From Candidatus Omnitrophota bacterium (lineage in GTDB: Bacteria; Omnitrophota; Gorgyraeia; Velamenicoccales; Velamenicoccaceae), in the NCBI GenBank assembly GCA_020052645.1, contig JAGVOQ010000047.1:1-57972 (forward strand): a stretch of 57,972 nt of DNA. Reading direction: 5' to 3'. The first letter of the stretch is position 1. Every line of letters starts with the position of its first letter. This document shows, piece after piece, positions 43,387-53,141 of the stretch. The translations under genes were made by a program, and so were the position numbers. The notes under the pieces were generated by a model. It made no database searches. It saw only the letters and a list, made by a program, of their open reading frames with translations, and had not been told where the DNA came from.

Positions 43387-46035
43387 ATGGATGACAGAAA
43401 TATTTTTCAAGTTTTTCAGGAAAGCTGCCGCATATTTTCTTCTAAGTCTTGTGTCAAATTTAAAAAAGAAGATACCTATGAAGTTTTAACATACGAAGAT
43501 GTTTATTGTCAGGTTTGTGCCCTTCGTCATTTTCTTCTTCAGTCGGGAGTAAAGCCTGGCCAGCGCGTCGCCCTTCTTTTAAGCAATGGTCCTTATTGGC
43601 CCGTTGCTTTTTTTAGCCTCATGTCTATCCAGGCGGTGGCTGTTCCTCTTGATGTTCAATTGGCTCCTGAACAGCTTGGCAGTATCCTCGTTCACTCTGA
43701 AGTAAAAATGCTTTTAACTGAGGAAAAATTCGGTATTTCTTTAGACGAGGCGTTGTCGCAAACCGCAAAGCTTCCTTATCAGTTTTTGGATCGTCTGGAT
43801 TTTAGCAATGCGGCGGCCAAACAAGATATCCGTGATGAGCGCAGTGCGTTTGGCTCTCATAAATTGGCGGTTTTATTTTACACCTCCGGGACCACCCAAG
43901 AACGTAAAGCCGTCATGTTGACGCATAGCAATCTCCTGGCGAATTATGAATCCATAAAAAGGGTTGTTATTATGACGCAGAATGATGTGGTTCTGTCTTT
44001 CCTGCCTTTGCATCACACGTATCCTTTTATGGTTTCGTGCTTCTGGCCTATTCTTGTTGGGGTGAGCGTTTGCTATTTACCGAGTCTGGCTTACCATGAG
44101 CTTTTTAATTGTATACGGGATAATAAGGTAACGATTTTTGTCGGCGTGCCCCAGCTATTTTCTCTCATCGCACATTCGATCAATGATCAGGTTAAAAAAT
44201 TCGGCGCCGTGGCGCGTTGGACGAATAATAGGATTATGAATACCTGCGCCTGGATTTTCTCGGTCAGCGGCGTTAATGTTTCTAAAATTGTTATGAAAAA
44301 ATTGCACGCGGCCTTTGGCCCTCAGCTACGATTATTGGCCTCTGGCGGCGCTAAATTAGACCCTCGGGTGGCGTTAGATTTTTATCGATGGGGTTTTGAT
44401 ATGATCGAAGGCTATGGTTTGACAGAGACATCGCCCATAGTTTCTGTTAATTATCTGCGTTCAAAAAAATTTAATTCTGTCGGGAAGTCTATTCCGGGCG
44501 TCGTGGCTAAAATCGTCAAACATGATAAAGAAGGGATAGGGGAGGTCGCGATCCGCGGGGCCAATGTGATGTTGGGGTATTATCGCGCGGTGAAACTATC
44601 CCGGAAAGTTTTGCAGGAAGGATGGTTTTTAAGTGGGGACCGCGGCACTAAGGATAAAGACGGGTATATTTATCTTTCCGGTCGGACAAACGAATTGATC
44701 GTTCTTCCGTCAGGGAAAAAGATCAACCCCGAAGAAGTGGAAGCGCATTATTCAAAGAGCCCTTTTATCAAAGAGATTTGCATCCTGTATGATAAAAAAG
44801 AAGAGCAGTTGATGGCGGTTATTGTCGCGGATGAGGAGCGCCTTAAATCCCAAGGGCATGTTAATATTCGTTTTAAGATCAAATGGGAGTTGGATAGCTT
44901 TTCGCAGAAATTGCCTCTTTTTCAGCGCATTCATGGTTTTGTTCTAATAAAAGAATTATTGCCGCGCACACGGCTTGGCAAATTGATCCGCTATAAAATA
45001 GAGAAAAAATTCGAGAGCGGAATTTTTGAGCGGCCGCAGGATAAAGTTAAGGGCTCGCGCGAGCTTTCGGAATTTGAGCACATGGCGCTAGACTATTTAT
45101 CCAGAATATTAAAGAAGGAAGTGTTTTTGGAAGATCATCTGGAATTAGATTTAGGTCTTGATTCTTTAGGCCGGATTGAATTATTGGCAGCGCTTCAGGA
45201 ACTGGTGGATGTTGGCATTGATGATTCTTTGGCCATGGAGTTGTTTATGTCCCGGACAATAGAAGAGCTGATCACTAAGGCACGGCAGGCATTGCCGGAC
45301 AGTGCTTTTTCTACGCTCTTAAAAAGAGAAGATATGGTTTTTTGGCCGCATGTCCTGGCAACGCCGCCTTCAGAAGAAAATCAGCGCAGCGTTAAGATGC
45401 GCTTTGACTTTTTTGACACCTTCGTTTCATTTTTAGAAATTTCATTCCTTTGGTTTTATTTTAGAGTTTTCTTTTCTGTGCGGGTTGAAGGAAAAAAATA
45501 TGTTCCTAAAGAAGGTTCTTTTGTGATCACGCCTAATCATGTTAGCTATCTAGATGTTTTTTATGTGCTTTGCGCTATGCCTTTTAGTCTGATCCAAAGG
45601 ACGTATTTTGTGGGTTTCTCAGAAATCTTCAAACATCCACTTCTTAAGTGGGCCATGCGCTTCCATCGGCTTATACCTATTGACACGAGCCTTAATCTTG
45701 CAGAGACATTAAGGATTTGTCAGTATATTTTGAAAAAAGGCTATTGTCTCATGTATTTTCCTGAAGGCCAAAGATCTATAGATGGGAAAGTCAAAGAGTT
45801 CCGCAAGGGGATAGGGATTTTGGCCAAGGAATCAAAGGCTAAAATATTGCCTGTTTATCTGGATGGGGCTTATAAAGCTTGGCCGCGCACCAGGCCTATC
45901 CCTTTACCATCCAATGTTACAGTTAAGATAGGTCCGCTTGTGGATCCAGAGCAGATTAAAGTATCTGCTGATGCTGATCCTTATGTAGAGGTAGCTAGTT
46001 ATTTAAGAAAAGAGGTTGAGAAGCTCACTGCTTGA
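43387..46035 (+). CDS. Acyl-ACP synthetase - ACP - PlsC acyltransferase fusion
   Basis: About 882 residues in three parts. Residues 1-540: AMP-forming ligase with LFYTSGTTQERKAVMLTHSN, EGYGLTETSPIVSVN and WFLSGDRGTKDKDGYIYLSG. Residues about 555-625: acyl carrier domain with DLGLDSLGRIEL, the Ser (about 593) for phosphopantetheine. Residues about 690-870: PlsC-type acyltransferase with NHVSYLD and FPEGQRSIDG. It resembles Aas-type enzymes but with a built-in carrier, so one chain could load and transfer an acyl group. Upstream in-frame codons are repeat-derived. It follows the FeeM-like gene, suggesting a common lipid pathway. Confidence 0.88.
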   Translation: MDDRNIFQVFQESCRIFSSKSCVKFKKEDTYEVLTYEDVYCQVCALRHFLLQSGVKPGQRVALLLSNGPYWPVAFFSLMSIQAVAVPLDVQLAPEQLGSILVHSEVKMLLTEEKFGISLDEALSQTAKLPYQFLDRLDFSNAAAKQDIRDERSAFGSHKLAVLFYTSGTTQERKAVMLTHSNLLANYESIKRVVIMTQNDVVLSFLPLHHTYPFMVSCFWPILVGVSVCYLPSLAYHELFNCIRDNKVTIFVGVPQLFSLIAHSINDQVKKFGAVARWTNNRIMNTCAWIFSVSGVNVSKIVMKKLHAAFGPQLRLLASGGAKLDPRVALDFYRWGFDMIEGYGLTETSPIVSVNYLRSKKFNSVGKSIPGVVAKIVKHDKEGIGEVAIRGANVMLGYYRAVKLSRKVLQEGWFLSGDRGTKDKDGYIYLSGRTNELIVLPSGKKINPEEVEAHYSKSPFIKEICILYDKKEEQLMAVIVADEERLKSQGHVNIRFKIKWELDSFSQKLPLFQRIHGFVLIKELLPRTRLGKLIRYKIEKKFESGIFERPQDKVKGSRELSEFEHMALDYLSRILKKEVFLEDHLELDLGLDSLGRIELLAALQELVDVGIDDSLAMELFMSRTIEELITKARQALPDSAFSTLLKREDMVFWPHVLATPPSEENQRSVKMRFDFFDTFVSFLEISFLWFYFRVFFSVRVEGKKYVPKEGSFVITPNHVSYLDVFYVLCAMPFSLIQRTYFVGFSEIFKHPLLKWAMRFHRLIPIDTSLNLAETLRICQYILKKGYCLMYFPEGQRSIDGKVKEFRKGIGILAKESKAKILPVYLDGAYKAWPRTRPIPLPSNVTVKIGPLVDPEQIKVSADADPYVEVASYLRKEVEKLTA

Positions 46036-46047
46036 GGTTTTACTGCT

Positions 46048-46088
46048 CGAGGTCGAACCTCGGCCCTTATTGGCGAGGTTCGACCTCG
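46048..46088. repeat. Palindrome with GAGGTCGAACC core, copy 2
   Basis: CGAGGTCGAACCTCG and its exact inverse are separated by 11 nt, 13 bp after the ligase stop; same family as 1016-1082. GAGACCTCGTTTG-type fragments continue to about 46180. The whole gap to 46271 has no gene. Confidence 0.85.
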
Positions 46089-46208
46089 TTTGTTTTGCGA
46101 GACCTCGTTTGTTTTGCTCGTCTCTTAAAGCCAAACCTTGTCAATCGGAGATGAAGGCTGACCTTGTTTGTCCTGCCCTAACTCTTTGGATATAAACCGG
46201 TTTTAGCC

Positions 46209-46237
46209 TTGACAAAATCAATATCGTATGTTACACT
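46209..46237 (+). promoter_or_regulatory. Sigma-70-type promoter
   Basis: TTGACA (46209-46214), 17-nt spacer and TACACT (46232-46237), leaving a leader of about 26 nt before the ATG at 46271. Confidence 0.75.
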
Positions 46238-46270
46238 TTCACCCTACAAGTTCAAAACCAATAAAAAACT

Positions 46271-47155
46271 ATGTCTATTATGGGGGATAAGAAGACTGGT
46301 CGGCTTTTGGGTATCTGGAAATCTGTATTAGGATTTATACTTTCAGAGCCGCGGATTTTAATTCCTTTTTTCATTTTAGCTGCCTGCGAAACCCTTCTTT
46401 TGTGGATTCTGGCTAATAGCCCGCATTTTCCTTTTCATTTTGTGTTTGGCCCTCCGATACGCCGCGTTTGGGGGGATATCTATCTGCACTATCCTTATAT
46501 TTACGAACTTTTGCCTCGCCTATTCTACTTTATGAAGATAGTTTTAAGCATTTTTGTGGGTTCTTTGACCACTGGGATGGCGATCCACTTGATCTTAGCA
46601 TCGGATAAGAATGAACCGATCGACCTTAAAAAAACATTCTTTTTTGTATTTAAGAAATACCTTTCGCTTATGCTTTTGGCTGCGGTTCTTTTTATAACCG
46701 TGCACTTTGTTATGAAGCAGCCGGCGGTCATCTTCTTCAAATACTTTAAAGCCGGCCATGCCAAGTTGCTCTTCTTGGGCCCTAAATTCTGGTTCGGTAT
46801 GTTTCTTCCTGTCTTAAGTTTCATCATGGCGGTTGTGCTTCAGGCCATATTTGTCTATTCATTCCCTTATGTCGTTATTAAAGGTAAGAAATTTCTTGTT
46901 GCTTTGGGATTAGGGATAAAACTATTTTTAAAGAATTGGCTTAAGACCCTGGCGGTTGTGGCCATACCTATGCTTTTATATATTCCTGTTACTATGCTCA
47001 GGAATAATACGGCTATTTTGTCCGATAAATTTTCTCCAGAAGTTGTGGTTTCTGTTTTATTCATCGGGATTTTGATCGGGACAATTGTTGTGGACGCGCT
47101 GGTGACGATTGTAACAACTCTTCTTTTTATCGAGGCGACAGAACATGAAAGTTAG
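46271..47155 (+). CDS. Multi-pass membrane protein of unknown function
   Basis: 294 residues with about six membrane helices (for example ILIPFFILAACETLLLWILA, FWFGMFLPVLSFIMAVVLQA, VSVLFIGILIGTIVVDALVT). I do not recognise a family. It has its own sigma-70-like promoter and overlaps the next lipoprotein gene by 11 nt, so the two may form an envelope pair. No SD is visible; a second ATG at 46280 is possible. Confidence 0.8.
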   Translation: MSIMGDKKTGRLLGIWKSVLGFILSEPRILIPFFILAACETLLLWILANSPHFPFHFVFGPPIRRVWGDIYLHYPYIYELLPRLFYFMKIVLSIFVGSLTTGMAIHLILASDKNEPIDLKKTFFFVFKKYLSLMLLAAVLFITVHFVMKQPAVIFFKYFKAGHAKLLFLGPKFWFGMFLPVLSFIMAVVLQAIFVYSFPYVVIKGKKFLVALGLGIKLFLKNWLKTLAVVAIPMLLYIPVTMLRNNTAILSDKFSPEVVVSVLFIGILIGTIVVDALVTIVTTLLFIEATEHES

Positions 47156-47972
47156 AAATTATTTCTTGATTGGAATTTTTCTTGTGGCGCTTTGTGGTTG
47201 CGAAAGCCGTGAATTTAAGGCTGAACGCCAGATGTGGCGCGCGCACAAACGTGCGCAAGCCATTTACAAAAATCCCAAGGGTACTCCGCCATTTCAGTTG
47301 GCTCAGGTCCAGAAAGAATATCAAAAGATCATCGATAAAAACCCTAAGTCTTTGTTTTCCGTACAGGCGCAGTTCAGCATAGGTCACCTGTATTTGGTTG
47401 TGGGCGATTTTGAAAGAGCTCGCAGTGAATATAAGAAATTAGACGTTGAGTGTGACAAGCGCGGGAATTTGTGCGCTGAAGCGATTTTTGCCATAGGCCA
47501 AAGCTATGAATTAGAAGAGAAGTGGTCGCAGGCGTTGGTGCAATATAAAAATATTCTTACCTCTTTTCCGTTTTCTTCAAAAAGCCTGGATTTACCTATT
47601 TATATTATTCGTCATTACCAGCGGACTAAAGATGCGGCCGGTATTAATCGCTCTTGCGATGAGGCCTTGGCCTACTACGCTTCTTTAAAAAGCAAAACGA
47701 AGGCTGAGCGGGGCGGATACATTCTTGATTCTTTGATCGCTCGTTCTCTGATTGAAGCAGGACGATGGCAGGAAGCGGTAGACGCTTTGGAGAAAACAGT
47801 CACTCGCTATCCAAACATGGGGGCGGATGAAACTCTTGTGTTGAAGGCTGTCATTTATAAAAATAAATTGAAAGATTCGGCGAAAGCTAAGGAAGAGCTG
47901 CAGAGAATGCTGAAGGATTATCCTAAGTCTAAGCTTACCAAGAAAGCGAAGGACTTCCTGGCCCAATTGTAA
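47145..47972 (+). CDS. TPR-repeat lipoprotein (BamD/YfgM-like)
   Basis: 275 residues. Signal peptide with lipobox LVALCGC, then tetratricopeptide-like helices: AQFSIGHLYLVVGDFERARSEY, AIFAIGQSYELEEKWSQALVQY and RSLIEAGRWQEAVDALEKTV, ending in a fourth unit. It resembles outer membrane assembly TPR lipoproteins but is not clearly BamD. Probably anchored in the periplasmic leaflet and acting as a protein-binding scaffold. Confidence 0.85.
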   Translation: MKVRNYFLIGIFLVALCGCESREFKAERQMWRAHKRAQAIYKNPKGTPPFQLAQVQKEYQKIIDKNPKSLFSVQAQFSIGHLYLVVGDFERARSEYKKLDVECDKRGNLCAEAIFAIGQSYELEEKWSQALVQYKNILTSFPFSSKSLDLPIYIIRHYQRTKDAAGINRSCDEALAYYASLKSKTKAERGGYILDSLIARSLIEAGRWQEAVDALEKTVTRYPNMGADETLVLKAVIYKNKLKDSAKAKEELQRMLKDYPKSKLTKKAKDFLAQL

Positions 47973-47999
47973 TCAAAAAAGGAAAACGGAAGAAACTTT

Positions 48000-49205
48000 A
48001 TGACCAAGGTCGATTTATCGGAACTTCATAAAAATATTTTAAATGATACGTTGTCGAGGTTGAAAAACCTGCTTAATGCTGAGTCAGCGTCGCTTTTTCT
48101 TCTTGATAACGAACATCAGGAATTGGTATTGAACTCTGTTTTTGATGAACACAAGGTCCAGTTTAAAGGAAGACGGCAAAGGATCGGTGAAGGCGTGGCC
48201 GGGTGTGTGGCCAATGAGAGAAAAGCGGTTTTGGTCAAAGACATTAAAACCGATGCCCGGTTTTCACAGGGGCGTTATCATCATTACCATACCAATTCTT
48301 TTATCTGTGTGCCTATTGTGACGCAGGATGGCCTTATCGGCGTTATCAATATTTCTGATAAATGCTCGGGAGAGCCGTTTACTGAAAAAGATTTTGAGCT
48401 CGCGTGTTTGATCTCTCAGCTTACGTCTCATGTCGTAGACAATGAAATTCAGATGTTTTCTTCAAAAGAAGAATTGGAGATTTTAAGAAAAGAAAAAACT
48501 GAAAACGCGCAAGAGCAGGTTTTCCTGCAAAAATTTGCCTCTATGGGAAAGCTTGCCGGCGGTATTGTGCACGAGATCAATAATCCGTTAGACGCGGTTT
48601 TAAGATACACGAATATTTTGATTGAAAGAGATGTTGATGAAACCGTGGCCAAGGAGTATCTGACTGAGGTTAAGGTGGGATTAACGCGGATTATGAAGAT
48701 CACGCGTTCGCTGCTTGAGTTTTCGCAGTTATTAAAAGACAATGCCCGTCAGGATGTCGTTGACGTCAACGACATGTTGGAAGAGGCCTTGTCTCTTTTC
48801 AGGCACACTATTTTCTTAGGAAAGATTAATGTTGTCAAAGACCTGGCAACGCATTTGCCGCGCGTGGCTGACAAAGGCTTGTGCCGTGTTTTTTCCAATC
48901 TTATTAAAAATGCTTTCGATGCTATGCCGGAAGGCGGCGTCTTGACCATCACAACATCTTTAGATCATGATAAGATCCATATTTCTTTTAAAGATACGGG
49001 ATGCGGAATTCCCGAAGAAGTCCGCGAAAGAATTTTTACGCCATTTTTTACCACGAAGCCTATCGGTCAGGGTATTGGCTTAGGCTTGCCGATATGTTTC
49101 GAGGTTGTTCAGAGATATGATGGAAAAATTGAAGTTAACAGCGAAGTCGGACTTGGGGCTGAATTTAAGCTTTCCCTGCCAATTAAAAATATCTCTCACC
49201 CTTAA
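48000..49205 (+). CDS. GAF-domain sensor histidine kinase
   Basis: 401 residues, soluble. GAF domain at about 10-150 (RIGEGVAGCVANERKAVLVK), dimerisation helix with H191 in GGIVHEINNPLDAV, and an ATPase domain with NLIKNAFDAMPEGG (N box), DTGCGIPEEV (G1), FFTTKPIGQGIGLGL (F and G2). No membrane segments, unlike the PrsK kinase of PEP-CTERM systems, though the GAF-HisKA order is shared. Twelve nt before the NtrC-type regulator start, its likely partner. Confidence 0.92.
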   Translation: MTKVDLSELHKNILNDTLSRLKNLLNAESASLFLLDNEHQELVLNSVFDEHKVQFKGRRQRIGEGVAGCVANERKAVLVKDIKTDARFSQGRYHHYHTNSFICVPIVTQDGLIGVINISDKCSGEPFTEKDFELACLISQLTSHVVDNEIQMFSSKEELEILRKEKTENAQEQVFLQKFASMGKLAGGIVHEINNPLDAVLRYTNILIERDVDETVAKEYLTEVKVGLTRIMKITRSLLEFSQLLKDNARQDVVDVNDMLEEALSLFRHTIFLGKINVVKDLATHLPRVADKGLCRVFSNLIKNAFDAMPEGGVLTITTSLDHDKIHISFKDTGCGIPEEVRERIFTPFFTTKPIGQGIGLGLPICFEVVQRYDGKIEVNSEVGLGAEFKLSLPIKNISHP

Positions 49206-49217
49206 GGTTTCTCTTTT

Positions 49218-50627
49218 ATGGTTTCAATGAATCACATACGAATTTTGATTGTTGACGATGATTCTCTGGTGAGACGATCGTTGTGCGAGGTCCTTTCCCT
49301 GGAAGGCTATTATTGCGCGCATGTTTCTAAGGGCTCAGAGGCTTTAAGTAAATTAAAAGAGACCTCTTTTGATATTGTTATTTCCGACATGAAGATGCCG
49401 GAGATGGACGGCATAGAGCTTTTAAAAAAGATCAAGGCGGACTTTGCGAGTACGGCGGTTATTATGATGACGGGTTTCGGCAGTATCGAAAGCGCGGTTC
49501 AGGCGATACGCGAGGGCGCGGTGGATTATGTTACGAAACCCTTGATTGATGAAGAGATCAAGCAGGTCATCGGCCGCATTGTCCAGGAGCACAAACTTGC
49601 TGATGAAAACAAATATCTTCACAAGAAGCTTGAGTCGACAATACGTCAGCAGTGCCATGATATTATCGGTAAGAGTTTTCAGATGCAGAAAATATATGAT
49701 CTTATTGATATTATTTCTTTAACGAATACGACGGTTTTAATATCAGGTGAGAGTGGCACAGGTAAAAGGTTATTGGCTCATGCCATTCATCATACGCGCC
49801 CGGACGCGGCATCTAAGGCTTTTGTCGAGGTGAGCTGTGGCGCTTTGCCGGAAACGTTGCTGGAAAGTGAATTGTTTGGCCATGTTAAAGGCGCTTTTAC
49901 CGGCGCTATCAAAGACAGGGTGGGGCGTTTTGAATCCGCCGAAGGCGGGACTATTTTTTTAGATGAAATCGATGGTTTCACGCTGGCGCTGCAGGTGAAA
50001 TTATTGCGCGTTCTGCAGGATGGTGAATATGAACGGGTCGGTGAGACCAAGACGCGTAAGGCCAATGTGCGTATTATTGCCGCCACCAACCAGAATCTTT
50101 TAGATCTTATCGCGCAGGGGAAATTTCGTAATGACCTGTATTACCGTTTGAATATTATTTCTATCGAGATCCCGCCATTGAGAGAACGTAAAGAGGATGT
50201 TTCGCTTTTGGTGGAGCATTTTATCGAGAAGCATAGTCGTCAATTAAATAAGAAGATCCATGGTATTAGCGATGAGGCGATGAATATCCTCTTAGGGTAT
50301 CAATGGCCCGGCAATGTACGCGAACTGGAAAATGTTATCGAACGCGCTACTGTTTTAGCCAAGGGGCCCTTGATTCAAGTTTCCGACATTCCCGATTCTA
50401 TTCTTTCCCAGCCGGCGCAGCCTTTAAACGCGATTTCAGCCAACGGCACGGCAGGGGCAAGCCTGAAAGACGCCCTTAAAAACCCCGAACGAAAAATTAT
50501 CATTGAAGCACTTGAGAAATGTAAAGGCAATAAGAAGGAAACCGCGAAAATTTTAGGGATCAATCGCACGACCTTATATAAAAAATTAAATCATTATGGG
50601 CTTGTCTCAAGTGAGAAGAAATTGTGA
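49218..50627 (+). CDS. Sigma-54-dependent response regulator, NtrC family
   Basis: 469 residues. Receiver with phospho-acceptor D57 (VISDMKMPEMDG), AAA+ domain with Walker A GESGTGKR (R in place of the usual E after GK), the sigma-54 contact loop GAFTGA, and Walker B GGTIFLDEID, then a Fis-type HTH (KETAKILGINRTTLYKKLNH). Activates RpoN-dependent promoters. In known PEP-CTERM systems the comparable regulator is PrsR. Its likely targets here include the sites at 27061 and 30146. It overlaps the next gene by 4 nt. Confidence 0.94.
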   Translation: MVSMNHIRILIVDDDSLVRRSLCEVLSLEGYYCAHVSKGSEALSKLKETSFDIVISDMKMPEMDGIELLKKIKADFASTAVIMMTGFGSIESAVQAIREGAVDYVTKPLIDEEIKQVIGRIVQEHKLADENKYLHKKLESTIRQQCHDIIGKSFQMQKIYDLIDIISLTNTTVLISGESGTGKRLLAHAIHHTRPDAASKAFVEVSCGALPETLLESELFGHVKGAFTGAIKDRVGRFESAEGGTIFLDEIDGFTLALQVKLLRVLQDGEYERVGETKTRKANVRIIAATNQNLLDLIAQGKFRNDLYYRLNIISIEIPPLRERKEDVSLLVEHFIEKHSRQLNKKIHGISDEAMNILLGYQWPGNVRELENVIERATVLAKGPLIQVSDIPDSILSQPAQPLNAISANGTAGASLKDALKNPERKIIIEALEKCKGNKKETAKILGINRTTLYKKLNHYGLVSSEKKL

Positions 50628-51679
50628 AGAAACCTCGTGAAGAAACTCCTCTGGCTCTATTAAACCTTATCGATCTGGATGAATTGCAACAGATGCAGGA
50701 TAGTTTTTCTGAGGCTGCGGACATTACCATTCGAACAACGGATACATGCGGTAAATTTTTGACGGAAGTAAGTCGCATGCCAACTTTATGTAAAGAAGTG
50801 TTTTTATCCGAAGATTTTAAGAAAGAAGCATGCGGCCAGTGCCTCCCGTCATTTTTAGGCGGTGAGGGCATTGTAGATGATGAGCTGAGCTATGAGTGCT
50901 TGCCTGGATTTAAAAAATACCTTGTCCCTCTAAAAATCTCGTTGGCACCGACTAAGTCTTTGATCTTAGGATATATGATCATAGGGCCGATTATTTTTAT
51001 GAAACGCAAGGATAAGGACGAAGTCCTGGCTTTGGCTTCCGAGCTTGGGATAGATTTCGAAAATCTCTGGAATCAATTTTTGGAATTAAGGGTTTTTTCC
51101 TATAAAGGGATTCATTCGCTTTTGGATATGATAGAGAATTTAACAAAGAGCGTTTTGAATCTGGCTTATGCCAAAGTCGTTATGCAGAAAAAAATGCAGC
51201 GTAAGTTCTCGGATATTGTTGGTGCAAAGAGTTTGGACAAAACAAAATCAAGCGATGAATTCCTGAAGTTTTTTTTAGATTTGGCCATGTCCTTATCCAA
51301 GGGGTCTAAGGGGTCGGTCATGGTATTGGACGCGAACAAAAACAGGCTTACAATACAGGCGTCGTGCGGTATCCCTCAAGATATTATTAGCACAACTTCT
51401 CTTAAGGTAGGAGAGGGGATCGCTGGTCTTGCAGCAGAAACTAAAAAAAGTTTTCTTATCAATAAGCAGAATGCCGACCAACTGATTGCTGATCGATTGA
51501 AGAAGCCTGAGATTTCTTCTTCTCTGGTGATCCCTATCCGTTATCGTGATCTGGTTTATGGTGTTCTCAACATTTCAGCGGATGAGAGTTCTCTGGTTGA
51601 GTTTGATGAATCAAACCTCGCCTTTTTATCTAAAGCCGCTGGTCTCGCCGGTGTGGCGCTCCATCATTTCAAAAACTGA
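50624..51679 (+). CDS. PocR-GAF sensor protein
   Basis: 351 residues beginning with a GTG that overlaps the previous stop (GTGA). Residues about 10-170 form a PocR-type sensory domain (TLCKEVFLSEDFKKEACGQC, CLPGFKKYLVPLKI) with several cysteines. Residues about 205-350 form a GAF domain (GEGIAGLAAETKKSFLINK). There is no output domain, so it likely acts by protein contact with the kinase or regulator encoded upstream. Ligand unknown. Confidence 0.8.
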   Translation: MKKPREETPLALLNLIDLDELQQMQDSFSEAADITIRTTDTCGKFLTEVSRMPTLCKEVFLSEDFKKEACGQCLPSFLGGEGIVDDELSYECLPGFKKYLVPLKISLAPTKSLILGYMIIGPIIFMKRKDKDEVLALASELGIDFENLWNQFLELRVFSYKGIHSLLDMIENLTKSVLNLAYAKVVMQKKMQRKFSDIVGAKSLDKTKSSDEFLKFFLDLAMSLSKGSKGSVMVLDANKNRLTIQASCGIPQDIISTTSLKVGEGIAGLAAETKKSFLINKQNADQLIADRLKKPEISSSLVIPIRYRDLVYGVLNISADESSLVEFDESNLAFLSKAAGLAGVALHHFKN

Positions 51680-51683
51680 TTTT

Positions 51684-51767
51684 TCAGGGATTAGGGAACA
51701 GGGAACGGGTAACAGCAAAAATAAAAAAAACTTGCTGATGCCTGTTGCCGGATACCCGTTGCCTGAT
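51684..51767. repeat. Heptamer hairpin, CAGGGAT family (copy 6)
   Basis: CAGGGAT/TAGGGAA/CAGGGAA/CGGGTAA arm and inverted TGCCTGT/TACCCGT arm between convergent genes, a plausible bidirectional terminator. Confidence 0.85.
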
Positions 51768-53122
51768 TATATTGATTTTCGTCGTTGGGAGACGGGCGGG
51801 ATCTTGAGCATGTCACGGTATTTAGCTATCGTGCGACGGGCCAGGGAGATTTTTTCTGTTGCGTTGATGATTTCCACAATTTTTTGGTCTCTTAAGGGAT
51901 TCGTTTTGTCCTCAGATTCTATCAGCTCTTTGATTTTTAGCTTAATGCTTTGAGAAGAGATGTCGTTTCCTTCCGTAGTTTTTAAACTTCCTGAAAAGAA
52001 GTCTTTTAAAGGCCAGAGCCCTGAAGGTGTCTGGACGTATTTATCGCGCACCACGCGTGAGATCGTTGATTCGTGCATCCCAACTTTTTCGGCAATTTCA
52101 TTTAAAGTCAGGGGTTTCAATTTATCGGCCCCTTCGCGGATGGCTTCGCGTTGCGTTTCGGCGATGTGGCTGACGACTTTCAAGAGAGTGTCTTTTCGGC
52201 TTTTAATGGCACGGATCAGGTTTTGAGCCTGTGTGAATCTTGAGCGGATAAAGTCTTTTGTTTCTTCGTTGACGGTTTTTGATTTAAGCATGCTTCGATA
52301 GACCGGATTGATGCGGATCGCCGGGATTGAGTCGTCTTTGGTCGAGATCGCGAGTTCGTCGTCTTTTTCTTCGATGGTGATATCTGGGATGATGTAGGCG
52401 ATAATGTCATCGGCAAAAGCCCGCCCTGGTTTTGGCTCAAGGCCATGGATTTTTTCAATGCATCGCGAGAACTCTTCTGGGCTACATTTTAATTTTTTAC
52501 AAAGTTTATTGATATTTTTTCCGGCTGCCAATTCTTCCAGGTGGTTTTCGATGAGCTTGAAAAGCAGATCGTCTTTTTCCTGTCTTTTTTTTAATTGGTT
52601 TAGAAGACATTCTTTAAGATCCCGCGCTCCAATGCCTGAGGGTTCAAAAGTCTGGATAAGTTGTAAGGCTGCCAGGATTTCATCTTCGCTGCAGTTGAGT
52701 TCCGCAGCCAGGGCCGTGAAATCCACTTTAAGATAGCCATTGGCATCGATCAGGTCAATAAGGGCTGTCCCGATCTTCATTTGTTGTTCGTTTTTGGTAT
52801 TGATCCTTAATTGTTTTAATAATGAGTCGTTCAAACTTTCCCGTTTTCCGAGAATAGGTTTTTCGTAGCTGACGAGTTCTCCGGAAGGGAGCTCTTTGTC
52901 ATAAGAAGACGGGTAGTCTTCTTCCGGCTCACGGATTTCTTTTGAGGGTTCAGGGCTTGAAGGGGGTTGGGGGATTTCTTCGATTACGGGGTTTTCGGCA
53001 AGCTCTGCCTCGATAGTATTTTTTAATTCCAAAAGCGGTAATTCCAAAATTTTGACGGATTGCCGCATGGATTGGGAGAAAACAGGTCTTTGTCTATGTT
53101 CGAACTTTTGTTTAAAACTCAT
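51767..53122 (-). CDS. rpoN: RNA polymerase sigma-54 factor
   Basis: About 451 residues from the ATG at 53122. The first part SFKQKFEHRQRPVFSQSMRQ is the glutamine-poor version of region I, an acidic middle follows, then the core-binding and HTH regions (EKVGMHESTISRVVRDKYVQ) and the RpoN box ARRTIAKYRDMLKIP near the C-terminus. It pairs with the NtrC-type regulator nearby. Codons before 53122 derive from a heptamer hairpin, and the promoter geometry supports 53122. Confidence 0.95.
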   Translation of the reverse strand: MSFKQKFEHRQRPVFSQSMRQSVKILELPLLELKNTIEAELAENPVIEEIPQPPSSPEPSKEIREPEEDYPSSYDKELPSGELVSYEKPILGKRESLNDSLLKQLRINTKNEQQMKIGTALIDLIDANGYLKVDFTALAAELNCSEDEILAALQLIQTFEPSGIGARDLKECLLNQLKKRQEKDDLLFKLIENHLEELAAGKNINKLCKKLKCSPEEFSRCIEKIHGLEPKPGRAFADDIIAYIIPDITIEEKDDELAISTKDDSIPAIRINPVYRSMLKSKTVNEETKDFIRSRFTQAQNLIRAIKSRKDTLLKVVSHIAETQREAIREGADKLKPLTLNEIAEKVGMHESTISRVVRDKYVQTPSGLWPLKDFFSGSLKTTEGNDISSQSIKLKIKELIESEDKTNPLRDQKIVEIINATEKISLARRTIAKYRDMLKIPPVSQRRKSI

Positions 53123-53128
53123 GAATAT

Positions 53129-53137
53129 ATTATAACA
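53129..53137 (-). promoter_or_regulatory. Extended -10 promoter of rpoN, leaderless geometry
   Basis: Minus strand TGTTATAAT (extended -10) with 6 nt between TATAAT and the rpoN ATG at 53122. No convincing -35. Confidence 0.55.
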
Positions 53138-53141
53138 TATT

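Noticed and set aside
46048-46088. Rho-independent terminator
   Set aside because: Strong stem but no U-run immediately after; kept as a repeat instead.
49753-49775. TGGCACAGG in the NtrC-type gene as sigma-54 site
   Set aside because: No TTGC at the required spacing; the sequence encodes the Walker A motif.
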